64,000 bases of DNA from Ruegeria halocynthiae (lineage in GTDB: Bacteria; Pseudomonadota; Alphaproteobacteria; Rhodobacterales; Rhodobacteraceae): contig NZ_FNNP01000002.1 of assembly GCF_900106805.1 (NCBI RefSeq), forward strand, positions 186,001 through 250,000, written 5' to 3'. Positions within the stretch are counted from its first letter, which is position 1. Each line of letters begins with the position of its first letter. The notes beneath the pieces were generated by a model, which was not told the DNA's origin, did not search any database, and worked only from the letters and a program-made list of their open reading frames with translations. Below are positions 20,187 through 29,376 of the stretch, one piece after another. Both the position numbers and the translations under genes were made by a program.

Positions 20187-21160
20187 GTGGCCCTCGCGTC
20201 GACACGCAGACGCGGGTCAATGGCATAGTAAAGAAGATCGACAATCAGGTTGATCGTCACGAACATCACCGAGATCAACATCAGATAGGCGGCCATGACC
20301 GGGATATCGACGAACTGAATTGCATTGATGAACAGCAGGCCGACACCCGGCCATTGAAACACCGTTTCGGTGATGATGGCAAAGGCGATGATCGAGCCTA
20401 GTTGCAGGCCGGTGATGGTGATCACTGGTACCAGAGTGTTTTTCAGTGCATGACGAAAATTGATGACCCGGTCCGACAGCCCACGGGCACGGGCAAAGCG
20501 GACGTAATCGGCGCGCAGCACTTCCAGCATTTCGGATCGAACCAGCCGCATGATCAGCGTCATTTGATAGAGACCTAACGTGATTGCGGGCAGGATTAGC
20601 GCCTTCAAGCCGGAGGCCGTCAGGAACCCGGTGGACCAGCTACCAATCATAACTGTCTCGCCCCTCCCGAAACTGGGCAGGAGGTCAAGCTCGACCGAAA
20701 AGACATAGATCAGCAGGATACCTATAAGGAACGTGGGAAGTGAAACTCCGATCAACGAAACTGTCATGATCACATTCGCCGCAATTCCTTGTCGTCGGAT
20801 CGCAGTGAAGACGCCTAGTGCAATGCCCATCGTGATCGCCAAGAAGCCGGACACAAAGGCCAGTTCCAACGTGGCCGGGGCGCGTTCAACCAGGATCGTC
20901 GAAACCGGTCGCCCCTGTCGGTAGGAGACACCGAAATTGCCCTGAACAGCGCCCTGCAGGAACTTGGCGTATTGCACCACAAAGGGCTGATCCAGCCCAA
21001 GCTCGGTCCGCAGGCGGTCGATATCAGCCTGCGTACGTTCCTGCCCCAGCATGTTGTCGATCGGATCGCCAACAAAACGAAACATCGAAAATGCCACCAA
21101 TCCCACGACCAGAAGTACGATCACGGACTGGAACATCCTGCGGACGATATATGCGAACAT
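20183..21160 (-). CDS. DppB-like ABC permease
   Basis: This 325-residue permease begins MFAYIVRRMFQSVIVLLVVG and has the DppB periplasmic loop (YAKFLQGAVQGNFGVSYRQG) and the docking loop (RADYVRFARARGLSDRVINF RHAL). A clear ribosome binding site (GAGGG) precedes the ATG. It lies downstream of the two binding-protein genes and upstream of the DppC-like gene with which it overlaps. It is part of a complete peptide/nickel/opine-class importer. Confidence 0.92.
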   Translation of the reverse strand: MFAYIVRRMFQSVIVLLVVGLVAFSMFRFVGDPIDNMLGQERTQADIDRLRTELGLDQPFVVQYAKFLQGAVQGNFGVSYRQGRPVSTILVERAPATLELAFVSGFLAITMGIALGVFTAIRRQGIAANVIMTVSLIGVSLPTFLIGILLIYVFSVELDLLPSFGRGETVMIGSWSTGFLTASGLKALILPAITLGLYQMTLIMRLVRSEMLEVLRADYVRFARARGLSDRVINFRHALKNTLVPVITITGLQLGSIIAFAIITETVFQWPGVGLLFINAIQFVDIPVMAAYLMLISVMFVTINLIVDLLYYAIDPRLRVDARAT

Positions 21161-21252
21161 TCGTTTCCCTCGTTGATCGGTCTCTCTAGGCCGTCATTGA
21201 CCAGATGGTCAAGAGAGCGCCACCAGTCCGACGCGACCTATCTGGCTGCAGG

Positions 21253-22818
21253 CTAATTGACTGTCACCCATCTCAGCAGAAAGAAGTTATCAGGGCGCTG
21301 CGTTACCTCGACATTGCTTTGCGCGCCCCAAACCAGCGGCTGGACATACATCGGGACATAAACCTGTTCGTCCTGAATGATCGCGGCGACCTCATCCAGC
21401 ATGGCCTGACGTTTAGCCTGATCCAGTTCCGACTGGATCGCAGGCAGCAGTTCATCCACGCGCGGATTGGAAAAACCGCCAAAGTTCCAGCTGCCTAACT
21501 TCTTTTCTTCGTTCAGCGTGGCAACAAGGAAGCGGACCGGATGTTCAGCATCGAACGTCCCCGGACTCCATCCCAGCAGATACATATCGTAGTTGTCCTC
21601 ACGCAGCTCAGGCCAGTAGTTGCGCACCGGCATCGCGTCCAGCTCGGCGCTCACCCCGATCTGAGCCAACATACCAACGATAGCCTGACAGACGGCCTCG
21701 TCATTCAGATAGCGGTCGTTGGGGCATTTCAGACCAAACGAGAAGCCATCGGCATAACCTGCCTCGGCCAACAGCGCCTTCGCAGCTTCGACATCATAAG
21801 CCGGGCGTTCTGCGTTGGCTTTGGAATACCCGCTCATCGACGGGCTGACGAGTTGCGATGCAGCCTCGGCATTTCCACGCAATATTGTGGCCAGGATGGC
21901 ATCTACATTAACTGCCTGCGCCACCGCCTTGCGCACGCGCGCATCGCGGAACGGGTTTGGTTTGCCTGCGTCATCGGTATATTTCAACACCTCAGCCTCG
22001 TGATCGAAGCCCAGCATGATCACACGTGCCTCGATGCCCTGGATCACGTCAACCTCGCCGCTCTGCTGCAGCCGCGCCACATCCTGAATCGGGACTGGGT
22101 TGATCATGTCCACGTCGCCCGACAACAAAGCTGCAACGGCGGTGGCCGGGTTTTGGATGGGGTTGAACTCCGCGCGGGTGATGTTGTGTTCGACCTCACC
22201 CCACCAGCCATCATGGGGTTCCAAAACGGATTTCAGGCCCGGCTCGCGTTCTGTCACCTTGAACGCTCCGGTGCCGTTGGTGTTGATCGTGGCGTAGTTG
22301 CCGACCTCTTTGTCCGGCACCACGGCATCGTTGGCCTCGGTCCAATCCTGATCCATGATCATCCAGTTGGCGATCGAAGACGGGAATAGAGGGTTGGGTG
22401 CGGTGGTCATGATATCAATCGTGTAGTCATCAACCACGACGACATCGCTGACGGGTGCGAACCAACTGCGCGTGTCTGCAGCCTCGCCCGAGGCGCGCTG
22501 GTAACTGAACAGCACGTCCCGTGCATCAAAGCCGCTGCCATCGTGGAACGTCACGTCCTCGCGCAGTTTAAAACGCCATCCGTCTCCTTCGCCGATTGGC
22601 TCCCAGCTGATGGCAAGCGCGGGCTCAACGCTCATATCCTTGCCGCGCCGAACCAGACCCTCATAGACATTGTTCAGAAACCCAAGCACCGGGGCCGAAT
22701 TGACCGCGTGCGGGTCCATTGTCTGCGGATCTGTTGTCGAGGCCCATTTGAATTCGGCCGCCTGAGCGGTGCCAGCAAGCAACATGGCCAGGCCAACGGC
22801 ACTGTTTCTGAGGATCAT
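21253..22818 (-). CDS. Peptide-type ABC substrate-binding protein (second of two)
   Basis: This 521-residue SBP_bac_5-family protein has a signal peptide ending at about residue 20 (LLAGTAQAAEF). The hallmark segment WRFKLREDVTFHDGSGFDARDVLFSYQ is recognisable as the family's cluster-C region (here split: WRFKLREDV, FHDGSGFDA). Two Cys in LKCPNDRYLNDEAVCQAI probably form a disulfide and recur in the paralog upstream. GGAGA precedes the ATG. Close linkage to a second binding protein suggests that one transporter serves two ligand ranges. Ligands are unknown; peptides, opines and sugars are all possible in this family. Confidence 0.92.
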   Translation of the reverse strand: MILRNSAVGLAMLLAGTAQAAEFKWASTTDPQTMDPHAVNSAPVLGFLNNVYEGLVRRGKDMSVEPALAISWEPIGEGDGWRFKLREDVTFHDGSGFDARDVLFSYQRASGEAADTRSWFAPVSDVVVVDDYTIDIMTTAPNPLFPSSIANWMIMDQDWTEANDAVVPDKEVGNYATINTNGTGAFKVTEREPGLKSVLEPHDGWWGEVEHNITRAEFNPIQNPATAVAALLSGDVDMINPVPIQDVARLQQSGEVDVIQGIEARVIMLGFDHEAEVLKYTDDAGKPNPFRDARVRKAVAQAVNVDAILATILRGNAEAASQLVSPSMSGYSKANAERPAYDVEAAKALLAEAGYADGFSFGLKCPNDRYLNDEAVCQAIVGMLAQIGVSAELDAMPVRNYWPELREDNYDMYLLGWSPGTFDAEHPVRFLVATLNEEKKLGSWNFGGFSNPRVDELLPAIQSELDQAKRQAMLDEVAAIIQDEQVYVPMYVQPLVWGAQSNVEVTQRPDNFFLLRWVTVN

Positions 22819-22924
22819 GGCGAAATCTCCGTGTTAGCGCTGAAACAATCCTGCTTTTTCGCCACCACGTAAAGGCGTTCTCGTATTGAGATCACGGGGC
22901 CGTTACTGGCGGCACAAACAAGAA

Positions 22925-22946
22925 CAGGGCGCGAAGCCGCGCCCTG
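22925..22946 (-). terminator. GC-rich hairpin between the two binding-protein genes
   Basis: CAGGGCGCG and CGCGCCCTG form a perfect 9-bp stem with a 4-base loop, 22 bases after the stop of the first binding-protein gene. On the minus strand it is followed by TTCTTGTTTG, an imperfect U-rich tail. It may be a partial terminator or an mRNA 3'-end stabiliser that lets more of the first binding protein be made. Confidence 0.55.
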
Positions 22947-22967
22947 CATACAACCCCGAAGGATCGC

Positions 22968-24548
22968 TTAGTTCATCTCAAAGTACTTGATCTTCGGAGA
23001 ATCTTCCGGCTCGACGATTGTGCCGACACCCGATTTCATGCCCCAGTTCAGCACTTGATGGTGGATCGGGATGTAAAGCTGCTCGTCCTGAACAACCTGC
23101 CAGATATCTCCGATCTGCTGATCACGCGCAGGCAGATCGGTTTCCGAAGCCAGTGCCACGATCTTGGAATCCAGCTCCGGGTTGGAATAGCGCGTACCGT
23201 TCCACGAGCCGTACTTCTCACCCTTGGAATGGACGAGGAAATTGAAAATGTATTCCGAGTCATACGTCGGAACACCCCAACCCAGCATATAGAAATCGGT
23301 TTCCAGATTGTTGATCAGCGGGAAGTGCTGTGCCTTGGGCTTGGCATCCAGATTCACTGTGATCCCGATCTGCGCCAGCATACCTACTGCCGCCTGACAG
23401 ATCGCCTCGTCATTGATGTAGCGGTCATTCGGGCAGTTCAGCGTCAGCGAGAAACCGTCCGGATACCCTGCCTCGGCCATCAGGGCCTTGGCGCCTTCGA
23501 TATCGGTCGAAGACGAGGCATCCATATCCGCGTCCCAGCCATTCACGAATGGCGGTGAGATCATGCCCGCAGGGGCCGATTGTCCGCGCATCACTACCTG
23601 CTGGATCGCATCGCGGTTGATGGCCTTGGACATCGCCTGACGTACACGCACATCCGCCAGCGGGTTCTTTCCGTCCACGCTGTCAGAGGTCAGATCGGCA
23701 TCACCCATGTTCATACCGAAGAAGATTACCCGGTTCTGCGGCGCGGTGCGCACGTCCAGACCATCGGTTCCGGCTACACGCTCAAGGTCCTGCACCGGAA
23801 CGTCCTGAATAAAATCTACCTCACCCGAAAGCAGCGCGGCTACACGGGTCGCGGCGTTCTGGATCGGAGTATAGACGATTTCGGTCACCTGAAGCGGGAA
23901 CTCGTCCTTGCCCCAATAGGTTTCGTTGGCTGCCAGAACCGTTTTTACATCCGGCTCACGGCTGACCAGCTTATAAGGGCCGGTGCCATTTGCGTTCTTG
24001 GCTGCAAAGGTGTCCTCACCGCCTTCATAATCCTGAACCTTGACGGCGTTGTTTGCCTCGGCCCAGCCCTTGTCCATCATGAACATGTTGGTCAGGTTGT
24101 TGGGCATGATCGGGTTCGGCCCGTCGGTTTCAATCTCAACCGTGAACTTATCAGGCGCACGCACCTCTTTCACCGAGGCCAGCAATTCCTTGTAGTCGGA
24201 ATCTGGCGTCATGGCGCGGTTCAGCGAGAACACAACGTCTTCGCTGTCAAACTCGGCCCCATCATGGAAGGTCACACCTTCACGCAGTTTGAACACCCAG
24301 ACATTCGGGTTTTCTTCGGATGGCGCCCATTCGGTCGCCAGCGATGGAACCAGCGCACCGGAATGATCGCGCATCACGAGCGTTTCCATGATCTGGTGCG
24401 CCATGGCCGAGGTCGGGCCTTCGTTCTGCGCATGCGGATCCAGCGTCAATGCATCACCGGCGCGGGCCCATCGCAGCGTTTCAGCCGAAGCGCCCGCCGC
24501 GATCATTGCCGTCGCGCTGGCGGCAAGCATCAAAGTTTTGAATGACAT
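22968..24548 (-). CDS. Peptide-type ABC substrate-binding protein (first of two)
   Basis: This is a 526-residue SBP_bac_5 protein and a paralog of the downstream gene. Shared blocks include TLDPHAQNEGP, VFKLREGVTFHDGAEFD and LNCPNDRYINDEAICQA. The signal peptide ends near residue 22 (MIAAGASAETL). An in-frame ATG at 24563 exists, but GGGAGA inside that extension is the ribosome binding site for the ATG at 24548. The gene is first in the importer operon and is separated from the next gene by a 9-bp GC-rich hairpin, which may raise its expression relative to the membrane components. Confidence 0.92.
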   Translation of the reverse strand: MSFKTLMLAASATAMIAAGASAETLRWARAGDALTLDPHAQNEGPTSAMAHQIMETLVMRDHSGALVPSLATEWAPSEENPNVWVFKLREGVTFHDGAEFDSEDVVFSLNRAMTPDSDYKELLASVKEVRAPDKFTVEIETDGPNPIMPNNLTNMFMMDKGWAEANNAVKVQDYEGGEDTFAAKNANGTGPYKLVSREPDVKTVLAANETYWGKDEFPLQVTEIVYTPIQNAATRVAALLSGEVDFIQDVPVQDLERVAGTDGLDVRTAPQNRVIFFGMNMGDADLTSDSVDGKNPLADVRVRQAMSKAINRDAIQQVVMRGQSAPAGMISPPFVNGWDADMDASSSTDIEGAKALMAEAGYPDGFSLTLNCPNDRYINDEAICQAAVGMLAQIGITVNLDAKPKAQHFPLINNLETDFYMLGWGVPTYDSEYIFNFLVHSKGEKYGSWNGTRYSNPELDSKIVALASETDLPARDQQIGDIWQVVQDEQLYIPIHHQVLNWGMKSGVGTIVEPEDSPKIKYFEMN

Positions 24549-24778
24549 AAGTCGTCTCCCCATTTTTTTGTTGTGACCGCAATTTCATGCGGTTGGCCGA
24601 ATTTATAGGCCATCATGGCTGAGCATCATCCAGATCATTTTCCGAGTTGCAACACCTGAATGTCAGCGCCCTATCGTGATTTCACTCTGCTGAGGCGTCC
24701 AAGAACGGAAGGATGTATCGGTTTGTTGGCCGGCAGATTGCGCCTGAGCATCTTGGAATTTGAACCTTACGAAGTTGC

Positions 24779-27085
24779 CTATTGTTTGTTGAAGGCGTCT
24801 CTGAGCGCGTCGCCAAACGCACTGTTCTGATCGCTTTGCCCTTTGTGATCGCGCGCGCGGTCCTTTGACTTTGCTGGACGGGATGGTTTTCCGTTTCCTC
24901 GCATTGCTTTGTCTTCGCGGGCCGACGCTCCGCCATCTTTGCGCATCGTCAACCCGATGCGTTTACGCGGCACGTCAACCTCAACCACGCGTACTTTGAC
25001 GACTTGCCCGGTCTTGACCACCTCATGCGGGTCTTTCACGAACCGGTCCGCCAGCTGGCTGACATGAACCAATCCATCCTGATGCACACCGATATCGACA
25101 AATGCACCGAAGGCCGCGACGTTGGTCACGGTTCCCTCAAGAACCATACCGGGTTTCAGGTCAGTGATCTCTTCGATCCCATCGGCAAACGATGCTGTTT
25201 TGAAACTGGGGCGCGGGTCTCGGCCCGGCTTTTCCAGTTCAGCAAAAATATCTCGAACCGTGGGCAGGCCAAAGGTATCATCAATAAACTGCTCGGCGCG
25301 CAGACCTTTCAGCGCCCCGTCATGCCCTATGATCTGACGGATATCGCGCCCACAGGCCGCAACCACGCGCCGCGCGACGTTGTAGGCCTCGGGGTGAACT
25401 GACGACGCATCCAGCGGTTCTGATCCATCACGAATACGCAGGAAACCAGCGCATTGCTCGAAGGCGCGCGGGCCAAGGCGGGCCACATTCAGCAGATCTT
25501 TGCGTGACCCGAAGGCTCCGTTGATATCACGATGGCTGACGATTGCCTCTGCCAGCCCCGGCCCAAGACCCGAAACATGCGAGAGCAGGGGGGCCGAAGC
25601 CATGTTCAGGTCAACACCCACCGCGTTCACCACGTCTTCGATCACCGATTCCAGCGATTGCGACAGGCGGTGCTGATCCACATCGTGCTGGTACTGGCCA
25701 ACGCCAATGCTTTTGGGCTCGATCTTGACTAATTCTGCCAATGGGTCCTGCAAACGGCGGGCAATCGACACTGCGCCGCGCAGAGAAACATCAAGATCGG
25801 GAAACTCACGCGCCGCAAGTTCTGACGCGGAATAGACCGAAGCCCCGGCTTCGGACACAACGACTTTTGTCGGTGCTTTGACGGTCTTGGGCAGCAGTGA
25901 AAGCGTATCTGCCACCAGACGCTCCGTCTCGCGGCTGGCGGTGCCATTACCGATAGCGATAAGCTCGATCTTATGCTTGGCGACGAGATTCAGGATCGCC
26001 GCCTGCGCACCACGCTGATCATTCTTGGGTTGAAATGGATAGAGCGTTTCCGTTGCAACCACTTTGCCCGTCGAATCCACCGCAGCCGCTTTGACCCCGG
26101 TGCGAATACCAGGATCCAGTCCCAATGTTGGACGCGCACCCGCCGGGGCCGCAAACAGCAAGTCTTTGAGATTGCGCGAAAACACTTGAATGGCTTCTTC
26201 CTGCGCGCGGCTGCGCAGATCGGCCATCAGCTCTACCATCATCGACAGCGACAACTTAACCCGCCATGTCCAGCCCGCAACCTTGCGCAGCCATTTATCG
26301 CCTGGCGCATCGCTGCCTGTGTTCAGATGGGCCGCCACCATCGCCTCGGCACGCGTCGCACCAGTCTCGGGTTCTGGGGCGATGTCGAGCGTTACGACGC
26401 CTGCCTTTGATGCACGCAACATGGCCAGCGCCCGATGCGATGGCGTTTTGGACCATGGCTCTGAATGATCAAAGTAATCACTGAACTTGGCGCCTTCGTG
26501 TTCCTTGCCTTCGACAACTTTCGCGCTCAGCAGTGCCTCGCGTTGCATGAAGTTGCGCAACTCTCCCAATAGAGCGGCATTTTCGGTCAACCGCTCGGTG
26601 ATGATATCGCGTGCGCCATTCAATGTGTCTTTGACCGTCGGAACAGCCTCGTTCAGATACCCCTCAGCCAGCGTTTCGGGTTCCACCGAGCGGCTCGCAA
26701 GAATGGCATCCGCAAGCGGTTCGAGCCCATTTTCGCGTGCAATCATCGCTTTAGTTCGGCGTTTGGGTTTGTAGGGCAGATAAATGTCTTCCAACTGCGC
26801 CTTGGTGTCGGCCCGGGTAATCGATTTCAACAGATCGTCCGTCAGTTTTCCCTGATCCTTGATCGAGGCCAGAATCGCCTCGCGCCGTGCCTCTAGTTCT
26901 CGCAGATAAGTCAGGCGGTCAGACAGGGTGCGCAATTGGGTATCGTCCAGGCCACCTGTCACCTCTTTCCGATAACGGGCAACAAAAGGCACCGTCGCGC
27001 CTTCGTCCAACAACTTGGCAGCGGCGCCAACCTGTTCGGGTCGCGCGTCAATCTCGGTGGCAATGGTACGGGCGATACGGTCCAA
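24779..27085 (-). CDS. tex: Tex family RNA-binding transcription accessory protein
   Basis: The 768-residue protein has the full Tex layout: an N-terminal helical domain (PFVARYRKEVTGGLDDTQLR), a YqgF/RuvC-like nuclease fold (LGLDPGIRTGVKAAAVD), helix-hairpin-helix repeats (SHVSGLGPGLAEAIVSHR) and a C-terminal S1 RNA-binding domain at about 645-715 (GMVLEGTVTNVAAFGAFVDI). A basic, disordered tail of about 50 residues follows. Tex proteins bind nucleic acids and affect transcription and stress tolerance. It is monocistronic and divergent from the DUF4173-like gene, with 169 bases between them. Confidence 0.95.
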   Translation of the reverse strand: MDRIARTIATEIDARPEQVGAAAKLLDEGATVPFVARYRKEVTGGLDDTQLRTLSDRLTYLRELEARREAILASIKDQGKLTDDLLKSITRADTKAQLEDIYLPYKPKRRTKAMIARENGLEPLADAILASRSVEPETLAEGYLNEAVPTVKDTLNGARDIITERLTENAALLGELRNFMQREALLSAKVVEGKEHEGAKFSDYFDHSEPWSKTPSHRALAMLRASKAGVVTLDIAPEPETGATRAEAMVAAHLNTGSDAPGDKWLRKVAGWTWRVKLSLSMMVELMADLRSRAQEEAIQVFSRNLKDLLFAAPAGARPTLGLDPGIRTGVKAAAVDSTGKVVATETLYPFQPKNDQRGAQAAILNLVAKHKIELIAIGNGTASRETERLVADTLSLLPKTVKAPTKVVVSEAGASVYSASELAAREFPDLDVSLRGAVSIARRLQDPLAELVKIEPKSIGVGQYQHDVDQHRLSQSLESVIEDVVNAVGVDLNMASAPLLSHVSGLGPGLAEAIVSHRDINGAFGSRKDLLNVARLGPRAFEQCAGFLRIRDGSEPLDASSVHPEAYNVARRVVAACGRDIRQIIGHDGALKGLRAEQFIDDTFGLPTVRDIFAELEKPGRDPRPSFKTASFADGIEEITDLKPGMVLEGTVTNVAAFGAFVDIGVHQDGLVHVSQLADRFVKDPHEVVKTGQVVKVRVVEVDVPRKRIGLTMRKDGGASAREDKAMRGNGKPSRPAKSKDRARDHKGQSDQNSAFGDALRDAFNKQ

Positions 27086-27254
27086 AGTGGCCTCCTGATC
27101 AGCGGTTGGAAAATCGTCTTAGCCATCGACAGGCGCAAGGGAAAGGGGCCTTGGGCCGAGAATGTCACCTCTGCACAAAAACTGCACGACAGTTGTGCGG
27201 TGATCTGCACCTGCGTGGGCTTCAAAAGGAGCCGTAATAACAAGGAGCAGTATT

Positions 27255-28721
27255 ATGGGACAGTTCATCGTGCGCGGCGTACCCGCCTCGGTTTTACAGG
27301 ACAGCTGGTGGCTGGATACGCCAGATAGAGATCAGAACAGGGAAGACGGCATAACGGGGCCGGGCAAACGCCACGCCGTGGCCGGATTGGCGATATTAGT
27401 CGCGCTGGCAGATGTTCTGTTTCTCGATCATTCACCCGGCGCCTCGCTCGCTGTCTTTGCCTTTGCAGTTGGTGCGGTCGTGTGGACGTTGCTGAGACGC
27501 CGTGCAGGCCTGACTGGGCCAGCGATCCTTTTGGTACTCAGCGTGCTGCCGGTGGTGGAGTATGTTCAAGTTCTGTCGATTGCTTTCCTGCTGGGTGGAT
27601 CGACCGTTGCGCTGTGCTGGGCCGTCCTGGGACAACCAGATAGCCCCTCGGTCCGCCGTTTCCTGCGTCTGTTTCCAGTGCTGGGGGTCCAGCATGGGAT
27701 TAAGGCTGCACGGCATAGTCATTCCGTTTCCCGGTCTGACGGAGCTGTGCTGCGTGTTTTGCGAGACTGGAGTTTCCCTGTTGGAGGCGCATTGGTTCTG
27801 GCCTCGCTGATGGTTTCCGCCAATCCGGTCTTGTTTGATTGGGTCGACCGCATCTGGCGCTTTGACATCAGACTTGACCGGATGCTGTTTTGGTTCGGTG
27901 CTGCAATCATGGTCTGGCCCATACTTGCTGTCTGTGTGCAACCCGAACTGCTTGCCCCTCGGTTTGGGCCTCACCGCAAACGTAGCCTGCCAGCCCTGGG
28001 ATTGAACGGCAAATCCGTTGCAAATGCGCTAATCGTATTCAACCTGCTTCTGGCGGTGCAAACGGGGATGGACATGGCATTTCTCTGGGGGAACGCCGCG
28101 TTGCCGAAAGGGATGAGCTATGCTGAATACGCCCACCGCGGGGCCTATCCCCTACTGGCCACTGCCCTGCTGGCTGGCGTATTTGCGCTGGCCGCGCGAC
28201 CCTATTTAAACGATCGGCAGGGCCTGACAAGATGGATGATGCTGTGGCTGGGACAGAACGTGTTGCTGGTGATCTCATCACTGACACGTCTGTCGCTGTA
28301 TATCATGACCTATGGGCTGACCTATCTGCGCGTCCATGCCGCGATCTGGATGGCGTTGGTCGCGGTGGGGTTATGCCTGACGGGTTGGCAAACTCTTAAG
28401 GGCAAATCAAACCGATGGCTTCTGCTGCGATCTTCGGTTTTGGCGATAGGTGTGCTCTATGCGTGCTGTTTCGTGAATTTCGCAGCCTTGATCGCGCGCT
28501 GGAACCTAGCACATCCGACGCAGTTCGATGTTTACTACGCCTGCCAGCTCAACGAGATGGCGGCTGCCGAATTGAAGAAAGACAAGCGGCTCAGCAATTG
28601 CAGCATGAGTCCGGTCATCAACAATTGGCGGAATTGGGGCTTTCGCGCGGATCGGGTGATCCGTAGTCTGGCCGCCGAACCAATGCCGGAGATGGCCGAT
28701 GAAAATCCTCGTCGTGGATGA
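27255..28721 (+). CDS. DUF4173/DUF4153-like polytopic membrane protein
   Basis: This 488-residue protein has about ten hydrophobic segments beginning near residue 42 (AVAGLAILVALADVLFL). The central block (GMDMAFLWGNAALPKGMSYAEYAHRGAYPLLATALLAG, here given in parts: MDMAFLWG, LPKGMSYAEYAHRGAYPLL) is the characteristic motif of the DUF4153/DUF4173 families, whose function is unknown. Its 3' end overlaps the response-regulator gene by 23 bases, so the membrane protein and the two-component system are co-translated. It may be a regulatory partner or target of that system. Confidence 0.8.
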   Translation: MGQFIVRGVPASVLQDSWWLDTPDRDQNREDGITGPGKRHAVAGLAILVALADVLFLDHSPGASLAVFAFAVGAVVWTLLRRRAGLTGPAILLVLSVLPVVEYVQVLSIAFLLGGSTVALCWAVLGQPDSPSVRRFLRLFPVLGVQHGIKAARHSHSVSRSDGAVLRVLRDWSFPVGGALVLASLMVSANPVLFDWVDRIWRFDIRLDRMLFWFGAAIMVWPILAVCVQPELLAPRFGPHRKRSLPALGLNGKSVANALIVFNLLLAVQTGMDMAFLWGNAALPKGMSYAEYAHRGAYPLLATALLAGVFALAARPYLNDRQGLTRWMMLWLGQNVLLVISSLTRLSLYIMTYGLTYLRVHAAIWMALVAVGLCLTGWQTLKGKSNRWLLLRSSVLAIGVLYACCFVNFAALIARWNLAHPTQFDVYYACQLNEMAAAELKKDKRLSNCSMSPVINNWRNWGFRADRVIRSLAAEPMPEMADENPRRG

Positions 28722-29376
28722 TGACCCGCGCTTGCGAGAGTTGGTCTCGATCACGCTGGAACGCGCGGGTTACCAAACCATCACAGCCCGCGACGGCCAG
28801 ATGGCGCTGACCCATGCGCTTCGGGAAGCGCCTGATCTGGTCGTGCTGGATGTGGGCCTACCCGAACTCGACGGGCTGGAAGTCTGCCGCCGTTTGCGGG
28901 CGCGCTCAGACATTCCTATCCTTTTTCTGACTGCTCGGGACGATGAGATCGACCGGATTTTGGGCCTTGAACTGGGTGCAGACGATTATGTCACTAAACC
29001 CTTTAGCCCACGGGAACTCGTGGCGCGGATCAAGGCCATCCTGAAACGCAGCACCAACAGCGGTGCTACTGCGGTCCTGCGCCACGGTCCTGTCGAGCTG
29101 GATGTTTCGGGGCATTCCGTCCGGATTGATGGGACCATACTTACACTGACTGCAACCGAGCTGTCGATCCTGCGTCGCTTGATGCAAACCCCCGAGGCCA
29201 TCGTCTCGCGCCCACAACTCATCGACGCGATCTACGGCGCAGGCAGTCCTGTCGCGGACCGGACGCTGGATAGCCACCTGCGGAATCTGCGGCGCAAATT
29301 GGGGGATCAGGGCTGGATCGGCGCCATCGAAACCGTGCACGGCATCGGGCTACGGATGGGCGCATGGCGGGGCTGA
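28699..29376 (+). CDS. OmpR/PhoB-family response regulator
   Basis: The receiver domain (1-115) has acidic residues D7-D9, the phospho-acceptor D51 (VVLDVGLPELDG), T78 and K100 (YVTKPFSPREL). The winged-helix domain (about 130-225) includes LTATELSILRRLMQTPEAIVSR in its recognition region (given in parts: LTATELSILRRL, ELSILRRLM) and ends with the typical ETVHGIGLRM. It overlaps both neighbours (23 bases upstream, 13 downstream), so DUF4173 protein, regulator and kinase form a tight operon. It is CreB-like in overall appearance. Confidence 0.93.
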   Translation: MKILVVDDDPRLRELVSITLERAGYQTITARDGQMALTHALREAPDLVVLDVGLPELDGLEVCRRLRARSDIPILFLTARDDEIDRILGLELGADDYVTKPFSPRELVARIKAILKRSTNSGATAVLRHGPVELDVSGHSVRIDGTILTLTATELSILRRLMQTPEAIVSRPQLIDAIYGAGSPVADRTLDSHLRNLRRKLGDQGWIGAIETVHGIGLRMGAWRG

